From the NCBI GenBank assembly GCA_016927755.1, contig JAFGLZ010000155.1, forward strand, positions 1-64,000: a stretch of 64,000 bases of DNA, written 5' to 3'. Position numbers and translations under genes: made by a program. This stretch comes from Phycisphaerae bacterium. GTDB lineage: Bacteria; Planctomycetota; Phycisphaerae; UBA1845; JAFGLZ01. This document shows, piece by piece, positions 8,881-18,280 of this stretch (position 1 is the first letter of the stretch; every line of letters begins with the position of its first letter). The notes beneath the pieces are model-generated. The model saw only the letters and a list, made by a program, of their open reading frames with translations. It was not told where the DNA came from and searched no databases.

Positions 8881-9584
8881 CACAGGCCCAACACGCATTG
8901 CTGGACTTGCCGAGCCGCGCGTCAGGGATTGACCTGACGATCTCCCCGAGCCTCCCGGATCGGGCGGGGCTCTGGGACCTCGCTTTCAGATTGCCGAAGC
9001 GGGTGATCGACGTCACGCTGTCTATCGTGATCCTGACGCTCTCCTCGCCGATTCTGCTCCTGGCGGCCCTCGCCATCAAGTTGACCAGTCCGGGACCGAT
9101 CCTCTTCCGCCAGGCGCGAGCCGGTCGCGGAGGAAGGCCCTTCAAGATCTACAAATTGCGCACCATGCGTGACCGCGCCGCGGACGAGAAAGAGCTCTAC
9201 CGCGAGTTGAACGAACTCAGCGGCGCACCGGTCTTCAAGATCCGCCGCGATCCTCGGATCACCCCTGTCGGACGCCTGCTTCGTCGCAGCAGCATCGACG
9301 AGTTGCCGCAACTGATGAACGTCCTTCGTGGCGAGATGTCCATCGTGGGACCACGACCGCTACCACTGGACGAGATGCGGTCGGCGAGTTGGGGCGAACA
9401 CTTACGCCTCAGCGTCAAGCCCGGCCTGACCTGCCTATGGCAGATTGCCGGCAGAACAGAGATTCCATATCGAGAATGGATGCAACTCGATGGATACTAC
9501 GTCCAGAACCGCAGCCTCAGCCTCGATTTCAAGATCATGATGAAGACCATCCCCGCGATCCTTTCCGGACGGGGAGCCTACTGA
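8877..9584 (+). CDS. Undecaprenyl-phosphate sugar-1-phosphate transferase (bacterial sugar transferase)
   Basis: 235 residues from an ATG that overlaps the WecG stop codon as ATGA. After about 40 residues there is one membrane helix (VTLSIVILTLSSPILLLAALAIKL) and then the PF02397 catalytic domain: PILFRQARAGRGGRPFKIYKLRTM, DPRITPVGRLLRRSSIDELPQ, MSIVGPRPLP and KPGLTCLWQIAGR. It is a short monotopic (PglC-type) initiator and not the five-helix WbaP type. It transfers a sugar-1-phosphate from a nucleotide sugar to undecaprenyl phosphate, the first step of capsule or exopolysaccharide repeat synthesis. Last gene of the operon. Confidence 0.92.
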   Translation: MTQAQHALLDLPSRASGIDLTISPSLPDRAGLWDLAFRLPKRVIDVTLSIVILTLSSPILLLAALAIKLTSPGPILFRQARAGRGGRPFKIYKLRTMRDRAADEKELYRELNELSGAPVFKIRRDPRITPVGRLLRRSSIDELPQLMNVLRGEMSIVGPRPLPLDEMRSASWGEHLRLSVKPGLTCLWQIAGRTEIPYREWMQLDGYYVQNRSLSLDFKIMMKTIPAILSGRGAY

Positions 9585-10069
9585 TCCCGTGCCTGGCGAA
9601 CGTCGGCGGTCAAGCGGGCCACCACAGCACCGGACGCCCAGTGTCCCGTCCGGCCATGAGTACCGGACCTCATCACGGCCGATAACGTCAACCTACCTGC
9701 TATTGGGAGCCGCCAGCCCCCCCCGACCGCACTTTCAGTACTGGCACGTAATCCCGCGCCGCCTCACTGACGATAGCCCAAACAACAGGAGTTGAGGTGC
9801 TCCAGCCGGACCGCGTCAGCGACAGCCATGGGACGTCGATGACATCGCGTCGTGCCGGCACGGAAACCGCAAACGCAAGGTCGGGTCGGCCCGAACGGGC
9901 CGCGGATCGTTGCCCCTGGCGGGGAAGCGGTCGCTGCATCGAGAGCAGAGGGAGAGGACGAAGTCCGGTCGTCGCCATCGCCTGGAAGTGAGCGACACCG
10001 AGAGACCGGACGAAAGTGGTCAACGGGGAAGACGCCTGCGAAGCGCGTCATGCAGCGGCGGAAAAGACC
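9585..10069. other. Intergenic region
   Basis: About 485 bases without a convincing gene. Open frames on the plus strand (Arg-rich, no family resemblance) are compositional. Promoter and 5' leader of the TPR gene are presumably here, but I see no clear -35/-10 pair or terminator hairpin with a T-run. Confidence 0.5.
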
Positions 10070-11755
10070 ATGGCATACTTGCTGGAAAGCTTGGGCCGCG
10101 GACTGCTCGGCAGTCTGAGCAATGCATTCGAGGCCCAACTCGGGGATGCGTGCGAGCTGCCCACCGAGAAACTCATCGAGGCCGCTCATCACGGAGATAC
10201 GGATGCTGAGGCCCAGATCCGACTCGGCAGGCGATACCTGAGAGAAGGACGGTTCTCCGCGGCCCAGAGCGCGTTCACCCGCGCGATTCAAACAGACCCA
10301 AGCGCCTCCGTGGGGCGTCTCGGGTTGATCTGCGCGCTCGACGAGCTCGGCCGATCGGACGAGGCCGTCCAGCATCTGCGCGCGGCCCAGAAGCAGGATC
10401 CGACGGACCCGGCGATCCTGTTCTCGCTCGGGCTGTGCCATGAGCGTCGCGGCGACCTGAAACAGTCCACCCGGTACTACAACGACGCCCTGACTTACTG
10501 CCCTCAGCTCCGCAACGCGCACGAACGTTTGGCCGCCATCGCCGTGCACGAGGGAGACCTCCTCGAGGCCGTCAGGCATTACGAGTTGCTCTGCCAGTGG
10601 GATCCGGGCAGCGTCGACACGCGCCTGACCCTGGCAAACCTGCTCGTCAGAAGCGGACATCCCGAAGCGGCCATCGAGCAGTACGAGCGGGCCCTCACGA
10701 TCGAGCCGGACAACTGGGTGGCGCACAATGACCTGGCCAGCGCCTACGAGCAAGCGGGCCTGTTCAGAGAGGCGATCGAGCAACTCCACGCCATGATTGA
10801 GGAGCAGCCCGGCTTCCCCGACAACCACCTCCGCCTGGGCGACCTCTACGTCAAGCTGGGCGAGGACCAGGCGGCCCTGGATCAGTACGCGGCCGCACTC
10901 GAAATCCATCCCGACTACCTCGAGGCGATGGTCAAGATGGGCACGCAGCACTTGCGCAACGCCCGCTACATTGAGGCCGCGCGCTGGTTCAACCGTGCCG
11001 TCGAGGTGAACGATCGCCTTCTCTTCGCGTACGTTGGCCTGGGAGTGGCCCAATTGCAGACCGGACGCCGGGAAGCGGCGCTCGCATCCTTCGAGATGGC
11101 CGGCAGTATCGAACCCAATAGCACGCTCCTATTCAGCGAGATGGCCAGACTGCAGCTCAAGGCGGCGATCCAGAGCCAGGCGGTTCGCAGCGTGAACGGC
11201 GGCGGAAGTCTGTCTCCCGAACACGTCGAGGCGATGGGGTCCATCGCCGATCTGATCGATATGCAGATTCAACGCCATCGTGAGGCGCTCCGTCAGCGAC
11301 CCAATCACGCCGACATGCACTACCGATTGGGTTTGCTGCTGAAGAACCGGGGGCAGACGGCCGACGCCATCGAGGCGTACCGCCAAGCGGTGGAGATCAA
11401 CCCCAGCTACGTCAAGGCCCTGGTCAAGCTAGGATTGGTCTTGAACGAGGCAGGTCGGGAGGACGAGGCCATTGATGCCCTTACCCGCGCAATCCAGGCC
11501 CAGCCCGACGCCGTCGACCTCCACTATCATCTCGGGCTGCTCTTCGCTGAGCGGAATCGGTTCGAGTTGGCGGTGGAGCACTTCGAGCATGTGATGAAAG
11601 GCAGCGCGGAGAACGTCGACTTCCACGCCAACCTGGCCCTGGCTCTTCAGAACATGGGCCTTCTGGACCGTGCGGCGGCGACGTGGCAGGCAATCTGCGA
11701 CCTGCTTTCCGGCCTTCCCGGCGAGCCGGGTCCTTGGGCACCCACTCGTTCCTGA
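10070..11755 (+). CDS. Tetratricopeptide repeat protein
   Basis: About 561 residues made of serial TPR units, each with the W/L-G-Y-A-F-A-P spacing (for example AQIRLGRRYLREGRFSAAQ, LANLLVRSGHPEAAIEQYER, AHNDLASAYEQAGLFREAIE). About a dozen repeats run from residue 40 to the C-terminus, with a short break near residues 360-400. No catalytic domain and no signal peptide are visible; the N-terminus (MAYLLESLGRGLLG) could be a short amphipathic helix. An in-frame GTG 54 bases upstream is an alternative start. TPR arrays are protein-binding scaffolds; position after the glycosyltransferase operon suggests a possible link to polysaccharide assembly, but nothing in the sequence proves that. Confidence 0.82.
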   Translation: MAYLLESLGRGLLGSLSNAFEAQLGDACELPTEKLIEAAHHGDTDAEAQIRLGRRYLREGRFSAAQSAFTRAIQTDPSASVGRLGLICALDELGRSDEAVQHLRAAQKQDPTDPAILFSLGLCHERRGDLKQSTRYYNDALTYCPQLRNAHERLAAIAVHEGDLLEAVRHYELLCQWDPGSVDTRLTLANLLVRSGHPEAAIEQYERALTIEPDNWVAHNDLASAYEQAGLFREAIEQLHAMIEEQPGFPDNHLRLGDLYVKLGEDQAALDQYAAALEIHPDYLEAMVKMGTQHLRNARYIEAARWFNRAVEVNDRLLFAYVGLGVAQLQTGRREAALASFEMAGSIEPNSTLLFSEMARLQLKAAIQSQAVRSVNGGGSLSPEHVEAMGSIADLIDMQIQRHREALRQRPNHADMHYRLGLLLKNRGQTADAIEAYRQAVEINPSYVKALVKLGLVLNEAGREDEAIDALTRAIQAQPDAVDLHYHLGLLFAERNRFELAVEHFEHVMKGSAENVDFHANLALALQNMGLLDRAAATWQAICDLLSGLPGEPGPWAPTRS

Positions 11756-11939
11756 GCCTACCGTGATCCAGTTGGGTCTCATCCTGGCCAGCAGCGAGGG
11801 CAGACGACCTGTTCCGGGTTGATTTTCCTTGCGCATTCCACTATCTACCAACCGATAAGTCGTCAAGTCGCCCTGCTACGCGGTCCTGAGTAACATCGAC
11901 CCGTTGTGCCAAGGCGAGCGATGTCGGGGAGAGCGTGAG

Positions 11940-12629
11940 GTGCGCCGAGTCATCGTTGGGGTCACGAGGACGCTGTTGCCTGCCGCAATCCTGATCGTCG
12001 GGTGCCAGCCGGCGGACGTCGAGGTCGTCAAGCTCCTCCCGGAGCCCCCGACGTATACCCTCCCGCCCAGTCCCCCAATCGTCGAGAAGGAGCCGGTCAA
12101 GGTGGCTCAACCCCCCGCGCCGAGGACATGGCTCGAAGGCGAGCCCGGGTGGGTGCCGCCCGGAGGATTCAGCAAGCGGTGGACGTGCATCGTCATACAC
12201 CACAGCGCCACGGGGTCCGGCTGTGCCAGTGAGTTCCATCACGCCCATCAGGCCAGGGGATGGGATGAGCTCGGCTACCACTTCGTGATCGGCAACGGCA
12301 CCGGCAGCGGCAACGGACAGATCGAGGTCGGGCCACGATGGTACAAGCAGAAGCACGGGGCCCACTGCAAGACCGCCGAGAACTACCACAATGAGCACGG
12401 CATCGGTATCTGCCTCGTCGGCGACTTCGAGCGTACTCGACCCACCGCGCGGCAGATCGCCTCGCTCAACAAACTGCTTCGGTTCCTGATGGCCAATTGC
12501 AGCATCTCAGCGGACCGCGTGATCGGGCACCGGGAAGCGCCCGGCGCTCAGACTGCCTGCCCCGGACAGAATGTCAGCATGGCCCGCATACGATCGACCG
12601 CGCGCAACCTCCTGGCCCAGTCCCCCTGA
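11940..12629 (+). CDS. Lipoprotein N-acetylmuramoyl-L-alanine amidase (PGRP/amidase_2 fold)
   Basis: About 229 residues from a GTG preceded by a GGGGAGAG ribosome-binding site. The N-terminus is a lipoprotein signal (TRTLLPAAILIVGC, lipobox I-V-G-C), then a Pro-rich linker (residues 30-65), then the amidase_2/PGRP domain. Zinc-ligand positions are visible: the first His pair in CIVIHHSATG, and the later HREAPGAQTACPGQ stretch that supplies the second His and the Cys ligand. LGYHFVIGNG and GIGICLVGDF are family signatures. It should cleave the amide bond between MurNAc and the peptide stem, anchored at a membrane facing the periplasm. Longer starts upstream lack an export signal at the right place. 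Confidence 0.88.
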   Translation: MRRVIVGVTRTLLPAAILIVGCQPADVEVVKLLPEPPTYTLPPSPPIVEKEPVKVAQPPAPRTWLEGEPGWVPPGGFSKRWTCIVIHHSATGSGCASEFHHAHQARGWDELGYHFVIGNGTGSGNGQIEVGPRWYKQKHGAHCKTAENYHNEHGIGICLVGDFERTRPTARQIASLNKLLRFLMANCSISADRVIGHREAPGAQTACPGQNVSMARIRSTARNLLAQSP

Positions 12630-12724
12630 GTCTCATTACCACCCACCGCGACAGGTCCGTGGAGAAGGCTGGCTTGCGCCCCTCGGATACCGTAGAATCA
12701 AGGGGCGATCGAGAGGACTTCATC

Positions 12725-13060
12725 ATGTCCAACCAGACCGACGACGCGGCACACGAGTCTTGCGAACACGGCGATATCACCCGGCATGACGAGAAACCGC
12801 TATGGCGATGCCCACAGCTTGGTGGTCCGGTCACATTCGAGTATTGCAGGAAGGTGAACCGCTCGCTGCCATGCGTCCGCTTGGCCGTCTGTTGGGGGGA
12901 GCAACTCGACGTGCCGGGGTTCCTTCTAGACCACTATGATGAGTCCCAGCGGGCCCAAATCGAGGCCACTGCGGGCCGCGGCCGGATGGACATCATCTCC
13001 GAAACGCTTCAGCGAGTCCTGAGTCGGCGAGTGCCCCCGGAGCAAGATGGGGCGGAATGA
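12725..13060 (+). CDS. Conserved-looking hypothetical protein
   Basis: 111 residues starting at an ATG with a GAGAGGA ribosome-binding site 8-10 bases upstream. It is soluble, with no export signal. The centre carries four cysteines (WRCPQLGGPVTFEYC then LPCVRLAVCWG), which could form a metal-binding knuckle. The C-terminal half is helical (DESQRAQIEATAGRGRMDIISETLQRVLSRR). I recognise no named family. It starts 95 bases after the amidase gene and could share its transcript. Confidence 0.65.
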   Translation: MSNQTDDAAHESCEHGDITRHDEKPLWRCPQLGGPVTFEYCRKVNRSLPCVRLAVCWGEQLDVPGFLLDHYDESQRAQIEATAGRGRMDIISETLQRVLSRRVPPEQDGAE

Positions 13061-13567
13061 TCTGGCAGTCGAGATCGCCCGCACCGAACGGGCGGCTGTT
13101 GTCCGCGCAAAAAAAACGGGTCACGACGTCTCCCCTCGTCGTGACCCTCCCCTGGGTAATAGCAGTAACCCACTGGCGGAGCTTGGAGGTCAGTCCCAGC
13201 CGGGACCCGGCCTTTCAAGTCCCGCCACTAGATTGCTCGCAGCAACCCAAGTCTATCAAATTGTGTTGGACCGTTTGTCCGCCCTACTGATAGGCATGTG
13301 GCGTGCCAATCGAGCCATTCCCACCTCATCGGTCCCGGATCTTGATGTAAGATGCTGTACTGCAAGATTTTGCTCTGACGTCTCGCCAGTGTTGGATCAG
13401 ACCGCAGAGCTGGGGTGTGCTTCAGTCCCCATTCCTGACCAAGTCAGAACGGGTACTATTCCCCAAACGGCAGCCTTCATTGGTACGTTTGAGCATTGCT
13501 GAAGGTGGCAGGCGGGGCTACTGCCCGTTCGGGTGGGTGCACGCCAGATCCTGACGAAGCAGGATTC
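13061..13567. other. Intergenic region with minus-strand terminator
   Basis: No gene is supported here. A hairpin with an A-run on its 5' side (13109-13147) is listed separately. The rest (13148-13567) has GC-rich short palindromes such as gccgggacccggc but nothing I can assign to a known RNA or riboswitch class. Confidence 0.6.
13109..13147 (-). terminator. Rho-independent terminator (minus strand)
   Basis: An 11-bp perfect stem (gggtcacgacg and cgtcgtgaccc) with an 8-base loop. Read on the minus strand it is followed directly by eight T. It would end transcripts coming from the minus-strand PilZ-REC gene, whose stop codon lies about 420 bases upstream in that direction. Confidence 0.85.
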
Positions 13568-14731
13568 TCAGCGTTTTCTTACCATGCAGGCGGCGGTGCA
13601 GAGCTTTGCGAGCTGAGTCACGTCGCTCTCCAAGCGGTCGAAGGGAGCTCCGTCCGTTGCCAGCTTCTGGATTTCCCGGGCCGCGCGGCTGATCTGGCTG
13701 TAGCCGTAGCCTTTGGCGGATCCCTTCAACTCGCTGCAGAGCTGCTGGATGCGGTTTCGGTCTTCGGCCTCCATTAGCCGCCGTAGCTGGCGGCTCTTCT
13801 CGTCCAATCGATCGAGGAATCGGAGGATGAGCGGACGCATGGCGACATCGGACCAGAGCGCGCTGTGAAGCGGCTCAAGGTGATCCTCGTCCTGTCCGCT
13901 ACCGGGCAAGTTTGTCTTGAGGAGGCTCAGAAGCTCGCTGAAGGCATAGGGCTTGACCAAGACGGCCGCGCAGCCCTCGGCCATGACCGCCTTGTGGATT
14001 GCTTCGCTTTCGCTTGCGGTGACGCCGATCATCGGCCCGACGAAGCCCCTGTCCCGAAGCGCCCTGGGCACTTCGGGTCCCATCAGGCCGGGCAGGTGTA
14101 GATCGACGATTGCCAGGTCGAAGGCCGAGAAGCCGAGGAGATCGAAGACTTCCGACGGATTGCAGGCAGTTCGGACATCCAAGCCGTGCCTGCGGAGCAG
14201 GAACGCGACTAGCTCGCGGTCCTCCGGGACGTCCTCCAGATACAGGATCCTCCCGGTCAGGCTGACCAGTTGATTGCCTGATCCATGCCGTTCGGCGTCG
14301 GTGAGGTAGGCCTGGACGAAATCCTCCAGATCGATGGTTGAATCGTATTGAACCGCGACTTCGTGAACGTTTCCGCGGTAATGGGTGCAGCGGATAACCT
14401 CGCCTCGAACCTCCAACAGCCTGCCGTCCAAGGTCTGCAGCAGCGTGATGCACTTGGTTCCCAGATGGACGTAGCTTCCGTGGAGAAACGCCAGGCCGTT
14501 CCGACTGATATTTCGCGGAATCACCTGAAGGTTGGCCTTAACCCCTTCGGCGTGGAAGAGCTGGATTCGAAGTCCTTCTTCCGGTCGGTAGGGCGGGCGA
14601 TCTTCTCGGCGACGATTAGAGCCGTTGAAGTCGTTGGTCTCTCGATCCATTTGGGCCAGAAGGGCCTTCTCAGCCTCCTTGGAGAGACGCAGCCCTTTGA
14701 CGTAGCCCTTGTTTGGCGGCAGTAAGGACAC
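13568..14731 (-). CDS. PilZ - receiver - degenerate HPt-like regulator
   Basis: About 387 residues from a GTG with a GGAAGG ribosome-binding site; an in-frame upstream start is possible. Domain order: short N-terminal helix, PilZ domain (residues about 35-140) with both c-di-GMP motifs (NRRREDR and NISRNG), receiver domain (about 160-280) with phosphoacceptor aspartate in LAIVDLHLPG and the conserved lysine in VLVKPY, and a C-terminal helical segment (about 290-385) resembling an HPt domain. In the HPt-like part the usual AHxLKGSA reads CSELKGSA, so the phosphoaccepting histidine is replaced by serine. It probably joins c-di-GMP sensing to two-component input in the cytoplasm, with the HPt-like part acting as a docking or sequestering domain. 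No kinase is adjacent. Confidence 0.85.
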   Translation of the reverse strand: MSLLPPNKGYVKGLRLSKEAEKALLAQMDRETNDFNGSNRRREDRPPYRPEEGLRIQLFHAEGVKANLQVIPRNISRNGLAFLHGSYVHLGTKCITLLQTLDGRLLEVRGEVIRCTHYRGNVHEVAVQYDSTIDLEDFVQAYLTDAERHGSGNQLVSLTGRILYLEDVPEDRELVAFLLRRHGLDVRTACNPSEVFDLLGFSAFDLAIVDLHLPGLMGPEVPRALRDRGFVGPMIGVTASESEAIHKAVMAEGCAAVLVKPYAFSELLSLLKTNLPGSGQDEDHLEPLHSALWSDVAMRPLILRFLDRLDEKSRQLRRLMEAEDRNRIQQLCSELKGSAKGYGYSQISRAAREIQKLATDGAPFDRLESDVTQLAKLCTAACMVRKR

Positions 14732-15090
14732 AGTACACCTTCCGACCAGTCGAGGATCGTTTCCCACTCTGTATCGGCAAACGAGGCGGCTCGCATCGGT
14801 TGCGGGGCCCAATCAAGGCACGGGGGCGCGACGGTCGGTCGGGGGATCGTGGGGATTATCGGACAGCCTCCCTGCGGAACTCGGCGTGGTGCCGATATCC
14901 GATGCCGTTCGGTCGGGATCTCGTGGCTTCTTTTCTCATGCGGGTCCGATTCGCAGCGACGAGTTCCAGGGTAATCGAAAAGTACACTTGCCCCAGGGCC
15001 GGTCTATGGCGATAATGCTGGTTTAGTCATTCCGTGGGGCCCCGAGAGCGATGCCGCTGGGGTAGGGAGTTCAACAAGCCGGAGACGTCA
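14732..15090. other. Divergent intergenic region
   Basis: About 360 bases between the minus-strand PilZ-REC gene and the plus-strand zinc-ribbon gene. Promoters for both must lie here, but I cannot point to convincing -35/-10 pairs. No gene is supported. Confidence 0.5.
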
Positions 15091-15846
15091 ATGGGAGCGA
15101 CGCTCGACGCACTGCACCGCCTGCAAGCCATCGAATCGAGACTTCATGCCCTCCGACAACGGATCGAGGGTAAGCGGCGCGAGATCAGGGTTCAAACCCG
15201 CCGTCTCAACAGCATCAAAGAGAGCGATCAGCAGCAGCACGACCGGACCCAACACCTTCAGGCGGACATCGATCGTCTCGAGTTGGATCGCAAGAGCAGG
15301 GAGAACGAGATCATCAAGCTCCGCGAGCAGATGAAGATCACCAAGACGAACAAGGAGTATGCGGCGATCCGCGTGCAGATCAACACGCTCGATGCGAACA
15401 ACCGTAAGCTGGAGGATCGCATTCTAGAGCTGATGGGCCAAGCCGACGAGCTCAAGACTCAGAGCGAAACGATCCAGGACGAGCTTCGGCAGCAAGGCGA
15501 TCGGCTGTCAAAGCTCGATCAGGAGCTGGCCGAGATCGAGTCGGAGACCGAGCCGCAGATCGCCGAGCTTCAGGAGCAGCGGGAAGAGGCGACGATGCAC
15601 GTCCCAGCCAGCGCGCTGCAGACATTCGAGCTCGTCAGCGAGCACCGCGACAGCGACGCCATGGCCAAAATGGTCCGTCCGAACGCCAAGCGAGATGAGT
15701 TCATCTGCAACGGGTGCCACATGAGCCAACCCCTTGAGACGGTGAACGCGATCATGAACAAGGATGAGGTACAGACCTGCAAGGTCTGCGGACGGATCCT
15801 TTACCTCGAGGAGCCCGCGACCACGGATCGAGCCACCACCTCCTAA
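15091..15846 (+). CDS. Coiled-coil protein with C-terminal C4 zinc ribbon (zf-RING_7/CT398-like)
   Basis: 251 residues starting at ATG MGATLDAL with GGAG ten bases upstream; the open frame extends 57 bases further 5' without support. Residues 1-180 form a long heptad-rich antiparallel coiled coil (LEDRILELMGQADELK and similar). The C-terminus is a four-cysteine zinc ribbon: FICNGCHMSQP and VQTCKVCGRILY. This architecture matches the widespread zf-RING_7 (PF02591) family, whose structurally known member is chlamydial CT398 and whose role is unclear (links to sigma-54 or nucleic-acid partners have been proposed). Cytoplasmic. Monocistronic here. Confidence 0.88.
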   Translation: MGATLDALHRLQAIESRLHALRQRIEGKRREIRVQTRRLNSIKESDQQQHDRTQHLQADIDRLELDRKSRENEIIKLREQMKITKTNKEYAAIRVQINTLDANNRKLEDRILELMGQADELKTQSETIQDELRQQGDRLSKLDQELAEIESETEPQIAELQEQREEATMHVPASALQTFELVSEHRDSDAMAKMVRPNAKRDEFICNGCHMSQPLETVNAIMNKDEVQTCKVCGRILYLEEPATTDRATTS

Positions 15847-15985
15847 CCTGGCCCGCGCATGGCCCTTCAACTGCACATCGATGGCCGCACCGGGGAAATT
15901 CCGATCCCGCGGGCGTCGGGTTCGTTCTTCGAGATCACTCTCGGATAGCGGCCCGCGTACTCCAACCCCGAAACATGGGCCCGCC

Positions 15986-16693
15986 CTACTTCAGCGGCTT
16001 GATCCAGATGTTTCGATAGGCCACGGCCGTGTGGTCGCCCTGGAGCATGATGGGGCCGGGCTTGCCGAAGTTCTTGCCGTCCAACTCGCCGCCGGTCGGC
16101 GCGGGACAATCGAAGGCGTCAATGATCTTCACGCCATTGTGGCCGACCGTCACGGTGTTGCCCTTGAGCGTAATGTTGAAGCACTGCCACTCGCCCGGTT
16201 TCTTGGAGACGAGCTTGTCGGCGATCTTCTTGGAATAGAGCGAGCCGCACGTGTGCATCGCGGGCTTCTTGTCCTTGGAGCTGTCGTGCACCTGGACCTC
16301 GATCCGCCCGCGAAGGTAGACGCCGCTGTTGCCCTTCTCGGGCACCTTGAATTCGACGTGCAGCATGAAATTCTGGAACGTCTTTTCGGTGATCAGGTCG
16401 ATGCCATGCGTGCCGTGGGCGAGGTCGTTGACCAGGACGCCATCCTCGACCTTCCAGCAGTTCTTGCCTTTCCGGTCGGGGCGGGGTTTCCACCCGGTGA
16501 GGTCCTTGCCGTTGAAGAGACAGATCCATCCCTCCTCGGCGAACTTAGCCTTCATCGGGCAGGGCTTGCCCATCTCCTTGCAGGCCTTGACGCCGCAGGT
16601 CGGTCCCTTGGCCGCACTGCACTCGTCCGCCGCCACAACGACACCGTACGACAGGGCCACGGTCAGCAACGTTGTCACGATTGAGCTTGGCAT
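15986..16693 (-). CDS. Secreted DUF1080 / 3-keto-disaccharide hydrolase-type protein
   Basis: 235 residues from an ATG with a GGAGGA ribosome-binding site seven bases upstream. A signal peptide (MPSSIVTTLLTVALSYGVVVA) is followed by a short Cys-rich spacer (four cysteines around residues 25-46), then the single DUF1080 domain: WICLFNGKDLTGWKPRPDRKGKNCW at its start, GNSGVYLRGRIEVQVHD in the middle and HTAVAYRNIWIKPL at the end. DUF1080 is a concanavalin-like beta-sandwich highly expanded in Planctomycetota; some members hydrolyse 3-keto-glycosides. The protein would act in the periplasm. The ORF extends upstream, but that part is not protein-like. Confidence 0.9.
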   Translation of the reverse strand: MPSSIVTTLLTVALSYGVVVAADECSAAKGPTCGVKACKEMGKPCPMKAKFAEEGWICLFNGKDLTGWKPRPDRKGKNCWKVEDGVLVNDLAHGTHGIDLITEKTFQNFMLHVEFKVPEKGNSGVYLRGRIEVQVHDSSKDKKPAMHTCGSLYSKKIADKLVSKKPGEWQCFNITLKGNTVTVGHNGVKIIDAFDCPAPTGGELDGKNFGKPGPIMLQGDHTAVAYRNIWIKPLK

Positions 16694-16971
16694 GTCTGTT
16701 CCTCCACGTTCGTCTTCGCTCGAGTTGGTGAATGCCGATCCTGTTCCGCCCGGGCGCGTAGGGGCGACCTCGAGTCGCCCGGGTAGACACGATACGCGAG
16801 CGTCGTCGTCCACGCAAGGCGGAGCGGGACCTCGCGCTGACAGCCTGGGGGCAAGCGTGCGAGCGGCCTTGGCCTCTGGACCGATGCTTGATCGACGCGC
16901 CACGGGGTGGTACAAGCCTTGCTCCGTCTGCGTTGATCCGGGATCGACTTGCGCGATGGTGGAGCCTGTAC

Positions 16972-18180
16972 ATGACGATGGGCCTCGGCTGGCTGATTTG
17001 GATCCTGCTGCTAGCGGCGGTGAGCGTGGTCTGGCTACTGCGTCACGCCCACCTCAACCGGTACCAGCGCGAAGAGGTGCCCTTGCGGAGCGGACTCTAT
17101 GACGGTCCGCCGACCAACGCCCCCCGCTTGAGCGTCCTCGTGGCCGCCAAGGACGAGGAGCAGAACATCGAGGCGTGCGTTCGGTCAATGCTCGACCAGG
17201 ACTATCCGGACTATCAGCTCATCGCGATCAACGACCGCAGCGACGACCGAACGGGCGAGATTCTGGATGCCGTCGCGGCCGAGAATCCCAGGCTGACGGC
17301 GGTTCACGTCCAGGAGCTTCGCGAGGGATGGTTCGGGAAGAACAACGCGATGCACACCGGGTTCGAGCGCGCCGACGGCGAGTGGCTGTGCTTCATCGAC
17401 GCGGACTGTCGGCAGACGTCGCGGCAGACGTTGAGCATGGCGATGCGTTTCGCGATGGAGAAGGACGTGGACTTTCTGTCGGTGCTGCCGCAGCTCGAGA
17501 CGCAGAGCGTGTGGGAGCAGATCATCCAGCCGGCGTGCGGGGCGGTGATGGTGTTTTGGTTCAACCCGTCGAACGTGAACGATCCGAATCACTCGGCCGC
17601 CTACGCGAACGGGGCGTTCATGCTGATGAAGCGTAGCGCGTACGAGGCGATCGGCGGGCACGAGCCGTTCAAGACGGAGGTCAACGAGGACATGCACATG
17701 GCCAAGGCCGCCAAGGCGGCGGGCCTTCGGTTGTACGTCGTGGAGAACCGCGACCTGTACGTGACGCGGATGTACACGAACTTCCGGGACATCTGGCGTG
17801 GGTGGAGCCGGATCTTCTATGGCTGCTTCGAGACATTCCGGCGACTGAGGATCTCATTACTAGTCATGCTCTTCAGCGGGCTGTTGCCGTGGTATTCGGC
17901 GGCGATCGCTTGGATCATGACGGGCGTTCACGGCTGGGGGGCCGCCGGTCCCTGGCGTTGGGTAGCGTTGGCGGCGACAGCGGCCGTTGTGTGTCAGCAG
18001 TCCGTTTTGACTCGCTACTACCAGGTCAGCCAGACTCCGCCGATCCTGGCGCCGACGTATCCCGTGGCGGGGACGCTCGTGTGCGGGATGCTCATCAACG
18101 CGATGGCCAAGCTGGGTGGCCGAACGACCACCACCTGGCGGGGCACGACGTATCGCGGCGACAAGCTGACGGGCCAATAG
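16972..18180 (+). CDS. Membrane glycosyltransferase family 2 (HpnB/CrtQ-like)
   Basis: About 402 residues. Starts at ATG MTMGLGWL with GGTGGAG ten bases upstream. An N-terminal membrane helix (GWLIWILLLAAVSVVWLL) precedes the GT-A domain: LSVLVAAKDEEQNIEACVRS, INDRSDD, the metal-binding FIDADCR, and the later NEDMHMAKAAKAAG and RGWSRIFYG, equivalent to the ED and QxxRW motifs of processive or lipid GT2 enzymes. Three or four more helices make up the C-terminus. Architecture resembles hopanoid-associated HpnB and carotenoid CrtQ-type enzymes, so a lipid acceptor is plausible. It is divergent from the DUF1080 gene and convergent with the DUF362 gene. Confidence 0.85.
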   Translation: MTMGLGWLIWILLLAAVSVVWLLRHAHLNRYQREEVPLRSGLYDGPPTNAPRLSVLVAAKDEEQNIEACVRSMLDQDYPDYQLIAINDRSDDRTGEILDAVAAENPRLTAVHVQELREGWFGKNNAMHTGFERADGEWLCFIDADCRQTSRQTLSMAMRFAMEKDVDFLSVLPQLETQSVWEQIIQPACGAVMVFWFNPSNVNDPNHSAAYANGAFMLMKRSAYEAIGGHEPFKTEVNEDMHMAKAAKAAGLRLYVVENRDLYVTRMYTNFRDIWRGWSRIFYGCFETFRRLRISLLVMLFSGLLPWYSAAIAWIMTGVHGWGAAGPWRWVALAATAAVVCQQSVLTRYYQVSQTPPILAPTYPVAGTLVCGMLINAMAKLGGRTTTTWRGTTYRGDKLTGQ

Positions 18181-18280
18181 CAGGCTCTGGCCCCCTGCGT
18201 CACGAGTTCGCTGCTTGGACCTCCTTCTGTTACGTGCGACCGTCCAGCGATCGGGAAGGGTCACTTGCTCTCGATCGGCA

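Noticed and set aside
13148..13260. Possible structured RNA or riboswitch downstream of the terminator
   Set aside because: Short GC-rich palindromes only; no match to the conserved cores of riboswitch classes I know, and no tRNA-like cloverleaf can be drawn.
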